Source: Flavobacterium gawalongense (GTDB lineage Bacteria > Bacteroidota > Bacteroidia > Flavobacteriales > Flavobacteriaceae). Taken from it: a stretch of DNA of 64,000 nt. A program made the translations under genes and the position numbers. The notes beneath the pieces are model-generated. The model saw only the letters and a program-made list of their open reading frames with translations. It made no database searches and was not told where the DNA came from. The stretch spans positions 1 through 64,000 of the forward strand of contig NZ_VJZP01000017.1 of the NCBI RefSeq assembly GCF_007097265.1, given 5' to 3'. This document shows positions 14,243 through 22,470 of the stretch, in pieces (position 1 is the stretch's first letter; each line of letters starts with the position of its first letter).

Positions 14243-14671
14243 ATGAAAATATCCATAGGAAACGATCACGCTGGTCCAGAATACAAACACGCCATTGTTG
14301 AAATGTTAAAAGCAAAAGGACATGAAGTAACTAATTATGGAACTGATTCTGCAGATAGTGTAGATTATCCTGATTTTGGACGTCCGGTTGCCATAGATGT
14401 TTCTGAAGGAAAAGCTGATTTTGGAATTGTTATTTGCGGAAGCGGTAACGGAATTTCAATGACAGTAAATAAACAGTCTAAAGTACGTGCTGCTTTATGC
14501 TGGATGAAAGAAATTGCAGTATTAGCCCGTCAACATAATGACGCTAATATTATCAGTATTCCTGCACGTTACACTTCAATTCCGCAAGCAGTAGAAATGG
14601 TGGAAGCTTTCTTGGATACTAAATTTGAAGGAGGAAGACATCAAACAAGAGTGAATAAAATTAGCTGTTAG
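14243..14671 (+). CDS. rpiB: Ribose-5-phosphate isomerase B
   Basis: A 142-aa RpiB/LacAB-type enzyme interconverting ribulose 5-phosphate and ribose 5-phosphate in the pentose phosphate pathway. Family signatures are GNDHAG at residues 6-11, DSVDYPDFG near 41-49, and the active-site loop ICGSGNGIS around residue 70 with its catalytic Cys, followed by the NxQSKVRAALC helix. Length is normal. It is the first gene right of the candidate origin, and its 3' end overlaps the convergent DUF1294 gene by 11 bases. Confidence 0.94.
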   Translation: MKISIGNDHAGPEYKHAIVEMLKAKGHEVTNYGTDSADSVDYPDFGRPVAIDVSEGKADFGIVICGSGNGISMTVNKQSKVRAALCWMKEIAVLARQHNDANIISIPARYTSIPQAVEMVEAFLDTKFEGGRHQTRVNKISC

Positions 14672-14945
14672 TAACTATTTTTTCATAAAAATAAAATAAT
14701 CCAACCGCAATTAAAATTTGGATAATTACAATTTTGTAAAACTTAAAAAGATAGTATTTTTTAGAAGTTTTATGATTGAAAATATACATGGCTAATGCCG
14801 AACCAATTGTACCGCCAAAAGCAACAAATGTTAAAAGGGTTTCTTCGGAAATCCTTTTTTTATTGGCAATTGCTAATCGTTTATCATATGCAGTAATTAT
14901 AAAAGTTAAAATATTCAAGATTAAAAAACTATATAATAAAGTCAT
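14661..14945 (-). CDS. DUF1294 membrane protein
   Basis: A 94-aa protein with about three hydrophobic segments and the DUF1294 signature: YDKRLAI near residues 20-26, then FGGTIGSALAMYIFNHKT in the middle, followed by SKKYYLFKF. Function is unknown. The last codons overlap the 3' end of rpiB on the other strand. The upstream side faces tex with a 121-base gap. Confidence 0.85.
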   Translation of the reverse strand: MTLLYSFLILNILTFIITAYDKRLAIANKKRISEETLLTFVAFGGTIGSALAMYIFNHKTSKKYYLFKFYKIVIIQILIAVGLFYFYEKIVTNS

Positions 14946-15066
14946 AATTGATTATAAATTTCAAGTTTAAAGCTATTATTTTAGCTAAAAAATTAATTAG
15001 ACGATTTCATTTTTTTCTAATTAAACATTTTTCAAGTTAAAACATTTAAAATTATCTAATTACAGG

Positions 15067-17190
15067 ATGACTAATATACAATTTATAGCTAAAACTGTTA
15101 CAACAGCCGCAATTAATATTCAGAATACGGTTCAATTATTACAAGAGGATTGTACGATTCCTTTTATTTCACGTTATCGAAAAGACAAAACCGGTAATCT
15201 GGACGAAGTGGTAATTGAGCAAATTGCCAAACTGCAAAAAGAATATGAAGTTATTGTAAAACGCAAAGAAGCGATTTTAAAATTCATTCAGCAACAAAAT
15301 GCGCTTAGTCCAGAATTAGAGAAAAAAATCCAGCAAAGTTTTGATTTACAGGAACTGGAAGATTTTTATCTGCCATTCAAAAAGAAGAAAAAAACCAAAG
15401 CCGATGTCGCTCGTGAAAACGGATTAGAGCCTTTGGCAAAAATCATTATGGCGCAAAATAATGATGCTATTGATTTTATTTCAACACAGTATTTGAATGA
15501 AAATGTGATTAATGAAGAAGCGGCGCTACAAGGTGCCAGAGACATTATTGCGGAATGGATTAATGAAAATATTTATGTTCGAAAACAACTCCGAAGATTG
15601 TATCAGCGAAAAGCTACAATTACCACAAAGGTTGTAAAGACCAAAAAAGAGGATGAGAAAGCACAAAAATTTGATCAATATTTTGATTGGTCGGAACCAT
15701 TAAGCAAAACGCCATCTCATCGTTTATTGGCCATGCTTCGTGCCGAAAATGAAGGTTTTGTGAAAATGAAAATCGAAGTTGATACGGATGAAGCCTATGA
15801 TATTATTGATGAATTGATTTTAAAAAGCCAAAATAGCACAACGCCTCATATACAATTGGCAATTGAGGATAGTTTTAAAAGATTATTAAATCCTGCGATT
15901 TCAAATGAAGCTTTGCAAGAAGCAAAAGCCAAGGCCGATGCCAATTCTATTCAGGTTTTCGCGAATAATCTTGGACAGTTATTATTAGCACCGCCTTTGG
16001 GTGAAAAACGAATTCTGGCGATTGATCCAGGATTTAGAAGTGGTTGCAAAGTGGTTTGTCTGGACGAAAAAGGGGATTTGTTATACAATGAAACCATTTA
16101 TCCGCATGCGCCTCAAAAAGAGGAAGCGATGGCAATGAAAAAAATCCGTTCGATGGTCAATTCTTATAAAATTGATGCGATTTCCATAGGAAACGGAACA
16201 GCTTCCCGAGAAACGGAATTCTTTATCAAGAAAATAGCTTTTGACAAACCCGTTCCCGTTTTTATCGTTTCTGAGGCCGGAGCATCTGTTTATTCTGCAT
16301 CAAAAATTGCGAGAGAGGAGTTTCCCGATTATGATGTTACGGTTCGTGGTTCGGTTTCTATAGGGCGACGATTGAGTGATCCATTGGCTGAATTGGTGAA
16401 AATTGATCCTAAAGCCATTGGCGTAGGCCAATACCAACACGATGTTGACCAAAATAAGTTAAAAGAGGAATTGGATAACACGGTGATTCGCTGCGTGAAT
16501 TCCGTTGGGATAAATATTAATACGGCGAGTAAACACTTGTTGAGTTATGTGAGTGGAATAGGAGAGAAGCTGGCCGAAAATATTGTGCAATATCGTTCTG
16601 AAAACGGTCCTTTTCAAGACCGAAAACAACTCAAAAAAGTACCGCGATTAGGAGAAAAAGCGTACCAACAAGGGGTTGCTTTTATTCGAATTTCGAATGC
16701 AAAAAATCCATTGGATAATTCAGCAGTGCATCCGGAAGCCTATGGAATTGTGGAAAAAATGGCAAAAGATTTGAAATTGACGGTGAATGATTTGATTGGC
16801 AATGCAGCAAAAACGGCTTTAATAAAACCAGAGAATTACATTACCCCAGAAATAGGTTTGCTAGGTTTAAAAGACATTATCAAAGAACTTGAAAAACCAG
16901 GATTAGATCCAAGAAAATCAGCCAAAGTATTTGAATTTGATCCGAATGTAAAAACGATAAAAGACGTAAAAACAGGAATGATTTTGCCAGGAATTGTGAA
17001 TAACATTACCAATTTTGGTTGTTTTGTGGACATTGGAGTAAAAGAAAGCGGTTTGGTACATATTTCACAACTCAAAGCGGGTTTTGTGAGTGATGTGAAT
17101 GAAGTAGTGAAATTACACCAACACGTTCAGGTAAAAGTGACGGAAGTCGATGAGGAAAGAAAGCGTATTCAGTTGAGTATGATAATCTAA
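15067..17190 (+). CDS. Tex family RNA-binding transcription accessory protein
   Basis: A 707-aa cytoplasmic Tex/YhgF-type protein. Order: helical N-terminal region with FISRYRKDKTG near residues 32-42, YqgF/RNase H-like domain (about 315-440; LAIDPGFRSGCKV), helix-hairpin-helix segment (about 480-560; YVSGIGEKLAENIV), and a C-terminal S1 RNA-binding domain (about 635-705; GCFVDIGVKESGLVHIS). Tex binds nucleic acid and affects transcription and RNA metabolism; its exact role in flavobacteria is not settled. It is convergent with tatA, sharing a hairpin terminator. Confidence 0.93.
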   Translation: MTNIQFIAKTVTTAAINIQNTVQLLQEDCTIPFISRYRKDKTGNLDEVVIEQIAKLQKEYEVIVKRKEAILKFIQQQNALSPELEKKIQQSFDLQELEDFYLPFKKKKKTKADVARENGLEPLAKIIMAQNNDAIDFISTQYLNENVINEEAALQGARDIIAEWINENIYVRKQLRRLYQRKATITTKVVKTKKEDEKAQKFDQYFDWSEPLSKTPSHRLLAMLRAENEGFVKMKIEVDTDEAYDIIDELILKSQNSTTPHIQLAIEDSFKRLLNPAISNEALQEAKAKADANSIQVFANNLGQLLLAPPLGEKRILAIDPGFRSGCKVVCLDEKGDLLYNETIYPHAPQKEEAMAMKKIRSMVNSYKIDAISIGNGTASRETEFFIKKIAFDKPVPVFIVSEAGASVYSASKIAREEFPDYDVTVRGSVSIGRRLSDPLAELVKIDPKAIGVGQYQHDVDQNKLKEELDNTVIRCVNSVGININTASKHLLSYVSGIGEKLAENIVQYRSENGPFQDRKQLKKVPRLGEKAYQQGVAFIRISNAKNPLDNSAVHPEAYGIVEKMAKDLKLTVNDLIGNAAKTALIKPENYITPEIGLLGLKDIIKELEKPGLDPRKSAKVFEFDPNVKTIKDVKTGMILPGIVNNITNFGCFVDIGVKESGLVHISQLKAGFVSDVNEVVKLHQHVQVKVTEVDEERKRIQLSMII

Positions 17191-17196
17191 GAATAA

Positions 17197-17231
17197 AAAA
17201 AAGCCTTTTCAAATTATGAAAAGGCTTTTTT
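17197..17231. terminator. Bidirectional terminator between tex and tatA
   Basis: Arms AAAAAAGCCTTTTC (17197-17210) and GAAAAGGCTTTTTT (17218-17231) are perfectly complementary around a 7-base loop, A-rich on one side and T-rich on the other. Confidence 0.85.
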
Positions 17232-17408
17232 TTATTTTGTTTCTTCTTCTTCTTTTTTATCAGCTGGCTGACTGTCTTTAGCAGCGTTTTTGAATTCTTT
17301 TATTCCGCTTCCTAGACCTTTCATTAGTTCTGGAATTTTTTTACCTCCAAAAAGTAATAAAACAATAGCCAATATAACAAGGATTTCTGTAACACCTAAT
17401 CTTCCCAT
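17232..17408 (-). CDS. tatA: Sec-independent translocase subunit TatA
   Basis: A 58-aa protein translated by hand from the minus strand: it starts [20 protein letters not shown], continues with [20 protein letters not shown] (amphipathic helix) and ends in a Glu/Lys-rich tail. This is the TatA/TatE plan: one N-terminal membrane helix, the FGxKKxPE-type hinge, an amphipathic helix and an acidic tail. TatA oligomers form the pathway through which folded twin-arginine proteins cross the inner membrane. It is very short, which makes it easy to miss. tatC is not in this neighbourhood. Confidence 0.93.
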   Translation of the reverse strand: MGRLGVTEILVILAIVLLLFGGKKIPELMKGLGSGIKEFKNAAKDSQPADKKEEEETK

Positions 17409-17621
17409 GATTGAATAATTTATTGCCGTAGCAAATTTGTAATAAATCTAAAGACAAAGGTATATAGAATTAGTTAATAGGAACTCATTTTAATTCATTT
17501 ATTTGGTTTCAAAAGCGTTAAAAATTTATTAAAAATAAATTCAGGTTAAGAATAGCGGTACAAAAGCAAGCGAATACAATCAATGACAATAATTGTTATA
17601 TTTGTTGAATAATAAAAAAGG

Positions 17622-18134
17622 ATGTCCAAAAAACGGCTAAAACGGCGCAAACTTAAAGAAAATCTCTTCAATAAAAGACGTTTAATAATTTTAAACGAGG
17701 ATACTTTTGAGGAAACGTTTTCTTTAAAACTTACTTTGATGAATGTCTTTGTGTTTGCTTCTTTGAGTACAATAATTATTATAACGATTACCACTTTTAT
17801 CATTGCTTTTACACCTTTACGTGAATTTATTCCGGGATATTCTTCTTCTCAACTTAAAAGAGATGCAACCCAGTTGGCTTTAAAAGCGGATTCTTTGTCT
17901 TATGCTTTAAAGAAAAATGAAGCCTACATTAAATCAATTCAAAAAGTATTAACAGGAGAGTTGGAATACGCAAAATTCAATAAAGATTCCATTCTTGCAG
18001 CAACTGAAGAAGTTCAGCCTCCAGTGGATTTATCTGCTTCAAAAAAGGAATTAGAATTAAGAGAACAAGTGGACAAAGAAGAGAAAAATCCCCTCCCAGC
18101 CTTCCCGAAGGGGAGTAGCAGAAAAACGAAATAA
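17622..18134 (+). CDS. Membrane-anchored hypothetical (M23-peptidase N-terminal region-like)
   Basis: A 170-aa protein: a very basic N-terminus (RLKRRKLK), a charged stretch, one transmembrane helix near residues 40-66, the conserved-looking segment LREFIPGYSS, and a helical region to about 120. This matches, from memory, the N-terminal membrane-anchor part of Bacteroidota M23 metallopeptidases, but the peptidase domain is absent. The last about 15 residues (NPLPAFPKGSS) are encoded by a palindromic repeat at 18091-18115, suggesting the C-terminus was altered by a repeat insertion. It is followed 33 bases later by the GH3 gene. Function unknown; a role in envelope or cell-wall assembly is a guess. 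Confidence 0.65.
   Translation: MSKKRLKRRKLKENLFNKRRLIILNEDTFEETFSLKLTLMNVFVFASLSTIIIITITTFIIAFTPLREFIPGYSSSQLKRDATQLALKADSLSYALKKNEAYIKSIQKVLTGELEYAKFNKDSILAATEEVQPPVDLSASKKELELREQVDKEEKNPLPAFPKGSSRKTK
18091..18115. repeat. Palindromic repeat inside a coding 3' end
   Basis: CTCCC and GGGAG-type arms enclose CCTTCCCGAAGG, itself a hairpin. It encodes the last residues of the upstream protein. It is related to the CCCGAAG palindromes at 9025 and 41060. Confidence 0.5.
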
Positions 18135-18167
18135 AAAAACATCTTTTCAATTTTTTAAAGAACATAA

Positions 18168-19655
18168 ATGTCAATAAAATCAGTTGCAGCAAAACTATTT
18201 GCACTTAAAATTTATAAAAAAACGCAAGCTTGGGCCAATAATCCCGTGGAAACCCAAAACAAGGTTTTACAACAATTAATCAAAGAAGCTAAGGGAACTG
18301 AATTTGGCATCGACCACCATTTTCATACTATTAAATCAAGTGCCGATTTTGCGGTTAAGGTCCCTATTCGGGATTATGAAGAGTTGAAACCGTATGTTGA
18401 TAAGGTGGTAAAAGGGGAGGAAAACATTCTTTGGAAAGGGAAACCGTTGTATTTTGCAAAAACATCGGGAACAACATCTGGAGCAAAATATATTCCGTTG
18501 ACCAAGGAATCGATGCCTTTTCATATTGAAGCGGCTCGAAATGCTATTTTGCATTATATTCATGAAACGGGAAAAGCGGATTTTATTGACGGAAAAATGA
18601 TTTTCCTTCAAGGAAGTCCTATTCTGGAAGAAAAGTACGGTATAAAACTGGGAAGATTATCTGGAATTGTAGCTCATTTTGTTCCAAAATATTTACAAAA
18701 AAACCGAATGCCTTCTTGGGAAACGAATTGTATTGAAGACTGGGAAACCAAAGTAAATGCGATTGTTGAAGAAACATTCAATGAAAATATGACGGTGATT
18801 TCAGGAATTCCATCTTGGGTGCAAATGTATTTTGAAAAATTACAGCAAAAAGGAGGGAAGCCGGTGGGAGAAATCTTTAAAAACTTTAATTTGTTTATTT
18901 ACGGAGGTGTCAATTACGAACCGTATCGCGCTAAATTTGAAAATCTAATAGGCAGAAAAGTAGATAGTATTGAATTATTTCCTGCTTCGGAAGGATTTTT
19001 TGCCTATCAGGATTCCCAAAAAGAAAAGGGTATGTTGCTGCTTTTGAACGCTGGAATTTTTTATGAATTTATAAAAAGTGACGAATTCTATGCCGAAAAA
19101 CCAATACGTTATACCATTGGTGAAGTGGAATTAGGTGTGAATTATGTTTTAATAATTTCTACCAATGCTGGACTTTGGGGTTATAATATTGGTGATACCG
19201 TCCAGTTTACTTCATTAAAACCCTATCGTGTGATTGTGTCGGGAAGAATCAAGCATTATATTTCGGCTTTTGGAGAACATGTTATTGGAAAAGAAGTAGA
19301 AAGTGCGTTGCAGGAAGCTATAATTGGGACTACTATTCGAATAAATGAATTTACTGTTGCACCACAAATCACACCAACGGAAGGATTACCGTATCACGAA
19401 TGGTTCATTGAATTTGAGAACGAACCGGAAGACAGCGCAACTTTTGCGGAAGCGATAGACAATGCTATGCGAAAACAAAACGTATATTACGACGATTTGA
19501 TTGTGGGACACGTATTGCGAAAAGTTGTGATTACGAAAGTGGCCAAAAACGGGTTTCAGGATTATATGAAATCGATAGGCAAACTGGGCGGGCAAAATAA
19601 AATCCCAAGACTTTCTAATGATAGAAGCATTGTGGATTTATTAAACAAAAAATAA
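18168..19655 (+). CDS. GH3 family adenylate-forming enzyme
   Basis: A 495-aa protein of the GH3 family, whose plant members adenylate a carboxylic acid and join it to an amino acid. The ATP-loop TSGTTSGAKYIPLT lies near residues 97-110, and later motifs include LFPASEGFFAYQ (about 268-279) and YNIGDTVQF (about 342-350). Bacterial GH3 proteins in Bacteroidota have no established substrate. It is 33 bases after the membrane-anchored hypothetical and 35 bases before the 559-aa uncharacterised gene, so the three may form an operon. It is cytoplasmic by sequence. Confidence 0.88.
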   Translation: MSIKSVAAKLFALKIYKKTQAWANNPVETQNKVLQQLIKEAKGTEFGIDHHFHTIKSSADFAVKVPIRDYEELKPYVDKVVKGEENILWKGKPLYFAKTSGTTSGAKYIPLTKESMPFHIEAARNAILHYIHETGKADFIDGKMIFLQGSPILEEKYGIKLGRLSGIVAHFVPKYLQKNRMPSWETNCIEDWETKVNAIVEETFNENMTVISGIPSWVQMYFEKLQQKGGKPVGEIFKNFNLFIYGGVNYEPYRAKFENLIGRKVDSIELFPASEGFFAYQDSQKEKGMLLLLNAGIFYEFIKSDEFYAEKPIRYTIGEVELGVNYVLIISTNAGLWGYNIGDTVQFTSLKPYRVIVSGRIKHYISAFGEHVIGKEVESALQEAIIGTTIRINEFTVAPQITPTEGLPYHEWFIEFENEPEDSATFAEAIDNAMRKQNVYYDDLIVGHVLRKVVITKVAKNGFQDYMKSIGKLGGQNKIPRLSNDRSIVDLLNKK

Positions 19656-19690
19656 AAAGTTTACATTTGAGTTTTAGAAAATAAAAAATA

Positions 19691-21370
19691 ATGAAAGAGA
19701 CTAAACATATATCGAGATCCAGAGCACAGGAATCATCAGCAGCCATTGAAAAAATGTACATCACGATGCGTCATTTGTTTAATAGAGGATTTTATAAACC
19801 GATGGGTGTCTCAGGTGATACTTTGAGAGAAGCTTTGTTGGCCTTACGTCCAGAAATCTACGGAAATATTGGCGAAGAAAAAGTGGAGTTAAATGGTCTT
19901 TTGTATGTTATAGAACGGCTGCCTACAGGAATTGAAGAATGTAGATTCATTAATTTAACTTCGGATGAAGGGTATTCCAAATCCCATTTTCAAGCTATTG
20001 TTCCACCAAAAAGGCGCCGTAATTGTTATCGAATTGACGAGGAGCAAATGAATGTGGAAATTACGCGTGGACGTTCAGACATCTATGATATTTTGACGCA
20101 TTTAACGTTCATTTTTATTGAATCCCATAAAATAAGAAACAGGGTTTTACTTGATGATGCAGGAGAAGTGTCGCGCGATTGGTTTAAACTGGAACAAGCT
20201 GTTTCCCAAAACAAAAAATTGACTCTTGTAGAAAAAGAAAAAGCGATTTCACATGCATCAAACATTCTAGGGAGGACATTTGAGGAAGTTTTAGATATTT
20301 ATGACACATTTGGATCCGTAACAACACCAGATCGCTTTTTACATGTTATTTATTGGTTGGGGAAATTAGCCATAGAAGAAATTGTTGATGACAACAAAAG
20401 AACCATAACATTCAGCCCTATTTTAAGAGAACGATTGGGGCATCATATTCATGGCGAAATATGGGCAACGAACATCAAGGAGGTTTTGAAAGAAAATCAA
20501 CTTTTAGATCGCCCAATTCATGTGATTAGCGCCAATATGCACAGTGTAATGAACTCTATATTTGCGATGCCATCATTAAAAACAAAGTTTAAAGACAAAT
20601 CAGATTTCTTTATTTATGAAGAATTGAGTAAATCAGGTGCTTATGAAGTTCGCAATCAAGTGGAAGAAGTGGCTTTGAAATACGGAATGATTTCGTTACC
20701 GGATACTTCAGGAACTAATATAGATGTGCAAATTTTTGATACTGCCAAAATCGACTGGGCCAAAACCTCATTTCCAACAGCAAATACAGCAGATAAAAAA
20801 CCGGTGTTAATTGTCATGGATTACGCTTTTGGCGAGCAAGCGTATGAAACGATTGACGAATTATTAAAACCGTATAAAAAAGAGACCTTATTGAATGTGG
20901 AATCGGTTTCCATCATGGGAAAAGCGGGGATTCTGGAAGGTGGAAAAGGAGATATCATGATTCCGAATGCGCACATCAATGAGGGAACGGCAGATAATTA
21001 TTTTTTCCACAATGAATTATCGGCAGCAATGTTTGAAGGGAATGATATTGCAGTTTTTGCAGGACCAATGGTTACTGTACTAGGAACGTCATTACAAAAC
21101 AGGGATTTATTAAAGTTTTTTCACGAATCGACTTGGGGTGTTATTGGTTTAGAAATGGAAGGTTCCTATTATCAAAAAGCCATTCAATCGGCATCAAAAA
21201 TCAGAAAAAGCGTTCCTCTGGATATAAAAGTAAGATATGCTTATTATGCATCAGATAATCCACTAGAAACAGGAAGCACATTGGCTTCTGGCGGACTGGG
21301 AACCACAGGTGTAAAACCAACGTACTTGATTACCATTAAGATATTGGAACAAATTTTCAACGCAAAATAG
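19691..21370 (+). CDS. Uncharacterised 559-aa protein (DUF6909-like) with nucleosidase-like C-terminus
   Basis: I do not recognise a characterised family; I believe it is the Bacteroidota family called DUF6909, unverified. The N-terminal half is helical and charged with conserved-looking LRPEIYG and PPKRRRNCYRID stretches. The C-terminal half (about 360-555) reads like a purine/uridine phosphorylase or MTA/SAH nucleosidase fold: FAGPMVTVLG, then GLEMEGSYY near residue 485, then YYASDNPL, which resemble the substrate-binding MEG and late SDN motifs of those enzymes. No signal peptide or membrane segment. It sits between GH3 (35 bases) and the Wzz-like gene (9 bases) and could be cotranscribed with both. 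Enzymatic activity is inference only. Confidence 0.7.
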   Translation: MKETKHISRSRAQESSAAIEKMYITMRHLFNRGFYKPMGVSGDTLREALLALRPEIYGNIGEEKVELNGLLYVIERLPTGIEECRFINLTSDEGYSKSHFQAIVPPKRRRNCYRIDEEQMNVEITRGRSDIYDILTHLTFIFIESHKIRNRVLLDDAGEVSRDWFKLEQAVSQNKKLTLVEKEKAISHASNILGRTFEEVLDIYDTFGSVTTPDRFLHVIYWLGKLAIEEIVDDNKRTITFSPILRERLGHHIHGEIWATNIKEVLKENQLLDRPIHVISANMHSVMNSIFAMPSLKTKFKDKSDFFIYEELSKSGAYEVRNQVEEVALKYGMISLPDTSGTNIDVQIFDTAKIDWAKTSFPTANTADKKPVLIVMDYAFGEQAYETIDELLKPYKKETLLNVESVSIMGKAGILEGGKGDIMIPNAHINEGTADNYFFHNELSAAMFEGNDIAVFAGPMVTVLGTSLQNRDLLKFFHESTWGVIGLEMEGSYYQKAIQSASKIRKSVPLDIKVRYAYYASDNPLETGSTLASGGLGTTGVKPTYLITIKILEQIFNAK

Positions 21371-21379
21371 AATAGTAGA

Positions 21380-22372
21380 ATGAATAAAAACGTACCCAAT
21401 AACCTGGAGGATCAGGAGATTGATTTATCGCAAATTTCTAAGAAAATTAGGAGTCTTCTTCAAAGATTTAATACCTTTTTATTCAGATGTATTCAGTTTT
21501 TTGTAAAAAATGGGATTGTAGTTTCGATTTTGTTGATAGTTGGAGTAGGTTTAGGATTGTTTTTAGACCAAACAGAAAAAAACTATGAACATCAAATTAT
21601 AGTTGCACCAAATTTTAAATCAACGGATTATTTATATTCTAAGATTGATTTATTAGCCTCTAAAATTGCAGAAAAAGATTTTTTTTTTTTAAAGTCAATT
21701 GGCATTAAAAATACACAAGAAATTAATAAAATTTCAATTGAACCTATTGTCGATATATACAAGTTTATTAACAATGAGGGTCAAAATTTAGAACTATTGC
21801 AACTAATGGCACAAAATGGGGATTTAAAAACAATAGCTAAGGAAACCTCAATAAGTAAGAACTATGATTTTCATACAATTATCCTTTCGACACAAGGAAT
21901 AACAAGCCAAAAAAGAACGGTTGAACCGATATTAAACTATTTGAATACAAGTCCTTATTTTAGAGGGGCTCAAAAAATTTCAATTAGTAATATTCGACAA
22001 AATATAAAAACGAAAGAAGGAATTATAGCTCAAATAGATGGAATATTGGATCAGTATTCAAGTTCCAATGGCAATCGTCAAAAAAGTGACAAACTCATTT
22101 ATTATAATGAAAATACACAATTAAATGACATTATAAAAACCAAGGATTCCTTAACTAAGGATATTGGAACATTAAAAATACAGTTATTTAATTCTGATAA
22201 AATAATAAAAGATTGTACAGTTATAATGAATATCCAAAACACTAAATCCATAAATGGCAAGCTTAAGTTTGTATTGCCGGCGGTTTTAATTCTTGGGTTT
22301 ATTTTTATAAGTTTTTTCATTTCTTTTTATAGAAAACAATCCTTAAAGACGGAACAAAACAGTACAATTTAG
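21380..22372 (+). CDS. Wzz-like chain-length determinant/polysaccharide copolymerase protein
   Basis: A 330-aa protein with two transmembrane helices near the ends (about 46-66 and 295-317) enclosing a periplasmic helical region, the plan of Wzz/PCP proteins that control the length of O-antigen or capsule chains. The C-terminal membrane segment is followed by a short basic tail; no kinase domain is attached. A run of 12 T at 21679-21690 (residue about 100) is a possible slippage site. It starts 9 bases after the preceding gene and opens the polysaccharide locus. The family call rests on topology and context. Confidence 0.65.
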   Translation: MNKNVPNNLEDQEIDLSQISKKIRSLLQRFNTFLFRCIQFFVKNGIVVSILLIVGVGLGLFLDQTEKNYEHQIIVAPNFKSTDYLYSKIDLLASKIAEKDFFFLKSIGIKNTQEINKISIEPIVDIYKFINNEGQNLELLQLMAQNGDLKTIAKETSISKNYDFHTIILSTQGITSQKRTVEPILNYLNTSPYFRGAQKISISNIRQNIKTKEGIIAQIDGILDQYSSSNGNRQKSDKLIYYNENTQLNDIIKTKDSLTKDIGTLKIQLFNSDKIIKDCTVIMNIQNTKSINGKLKFVLPAVLILGFIFISFFISFYRKQSLKTEQNSTI

Positions 22373-22470
22373 GTGTAAAAATAGATTTATAATTACAACT
22401 GATTTTAACAAGATAGCAAATCGATCGTTATTTTATTTAACGAATATAGAATAGATTATTAGAAATTAAT

